NCBI GenBank assembly: GCA_965369945.1
Contig: CBDUST010000011.1
Location: 1 to 31,433 of the forward strand
Reading direction: 5' to 3'
From: JADFNO01 sp965369945
Lineage (GTDB): Bacteria > Planctomycetota > Phycisphaerae > Phycisphaerales > SM1A02
DNA: 31,433 nucleotides
In this document: one piece after another, positions 31,413-31,433 of the stretch
Numbering within the stretch: the first letter of the stretch is position 1
How the letters are laid out: every line of letters begins with the position of its first letter
Notes under the pieces: generated by a model
Seen by the model: the letters and a program-made list of their open reading frames with translations, nothing else
Told to the model about the DNA's origin: nothing
Database searches by the model: none
Made by a program: the position numbers and the translations under genes

Positions 31413-31433
31413 GCACGGGCATCCTGCCCGTGC
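31413..31433. repeat. Palindrome at the window edge
   Basis: GCACGGGC (31413-31420), loop ATCCT, GCCCGTGC (31426-31433): a perfect 8-bp stem ending at the last base of the window. Similar GCACGGGC palindromes are, as I recall, scattered between genes in planctomycetes. The element may continue beyond the window. Confidence 0.7.

Overview
The window looks like a chromosomal piece of a Planctomycetota-type bacterium (Phycisphaerae-like is my best guess, not proven). The reasons are a moderately high GC content, an exosortase with a separate EpsI protein and a protein ending in a VPLPA-type sorting tail, a secreted protein with the CHxPPGNPxNAHT motif, P460-family cytochromes next to a Rieske/cytochrome b complex, a small zinc-ribbon protein with an RPARSYAEMEG stretch, and a large GATase-like membrane protein beside a GldA-like ATPase. 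Most of these lineage cues are from memory and were not searched. I see no rRNA, tRNA, CRISPR array, transposase or prophage gene.

Region 1 (1-2640) is accessory: a secreted protein with a short duplication at its 3' end, a repeat-rich intergenic stretch (15-bp tandem repeats and an 11-bp inverted repeat), two small membrane proteins and several hairpins. Region 2 (2656-5808, all minus strand) is an electron-transfer cluster: a P460-family lipoprotein cytochrome, a Rieske protein, a cytochrome b fused to a C-terminal cytochrome c, and a second, secreted P460-family cytochrome. Region 3 (6047-9151) holds gmhA (plus), a convergent MscS-type channel (minus) and the VPLPA-tailed secreted protein (plus).

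Region 4 (9182-22176, all minus) is a surface-polysaccharide/exosortase cluster. In transcription order it carries an RmlC-like cupin, a nucleotidyltransferase-like protein with a left-handed beta-helix tail, exosortase, EpsI, a Wzc-like chain-length/ATPase protein, an initiating sugar transferase with an unknown N-terminal domain, a 1420-residue TPR protein, then rmlA and rmlB. Neighbours from exosortase to TPR overlap by 4 to 11 bases, so they are probably translated together. Together they would make dTDP-deoxysugar, start a lipid-linked glycan and export it, and sort a VPLPA-tailed protein to the surface. Flippase, polymerase, outer-membrane exporter, RmlD and further glycosyltransferases are not in the window.

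Region 5 (22330-31433) is mixed: a small Cys-rich membrane protein, a DoxX/MauE-like protein fused to a thioredoxin-like domain, an unknown soluble protein, a zinc-ribbon membrane protein, an M20 metallopeptidase, a small coiled membrane protein, the GATase-like membrane protein with its ABC ATPase, and a GNAT acetyltransferase. A 26-bp hairpin repeat occurs both here (30629) and after gmhA (6651), and a perfect palindrome closes the window.
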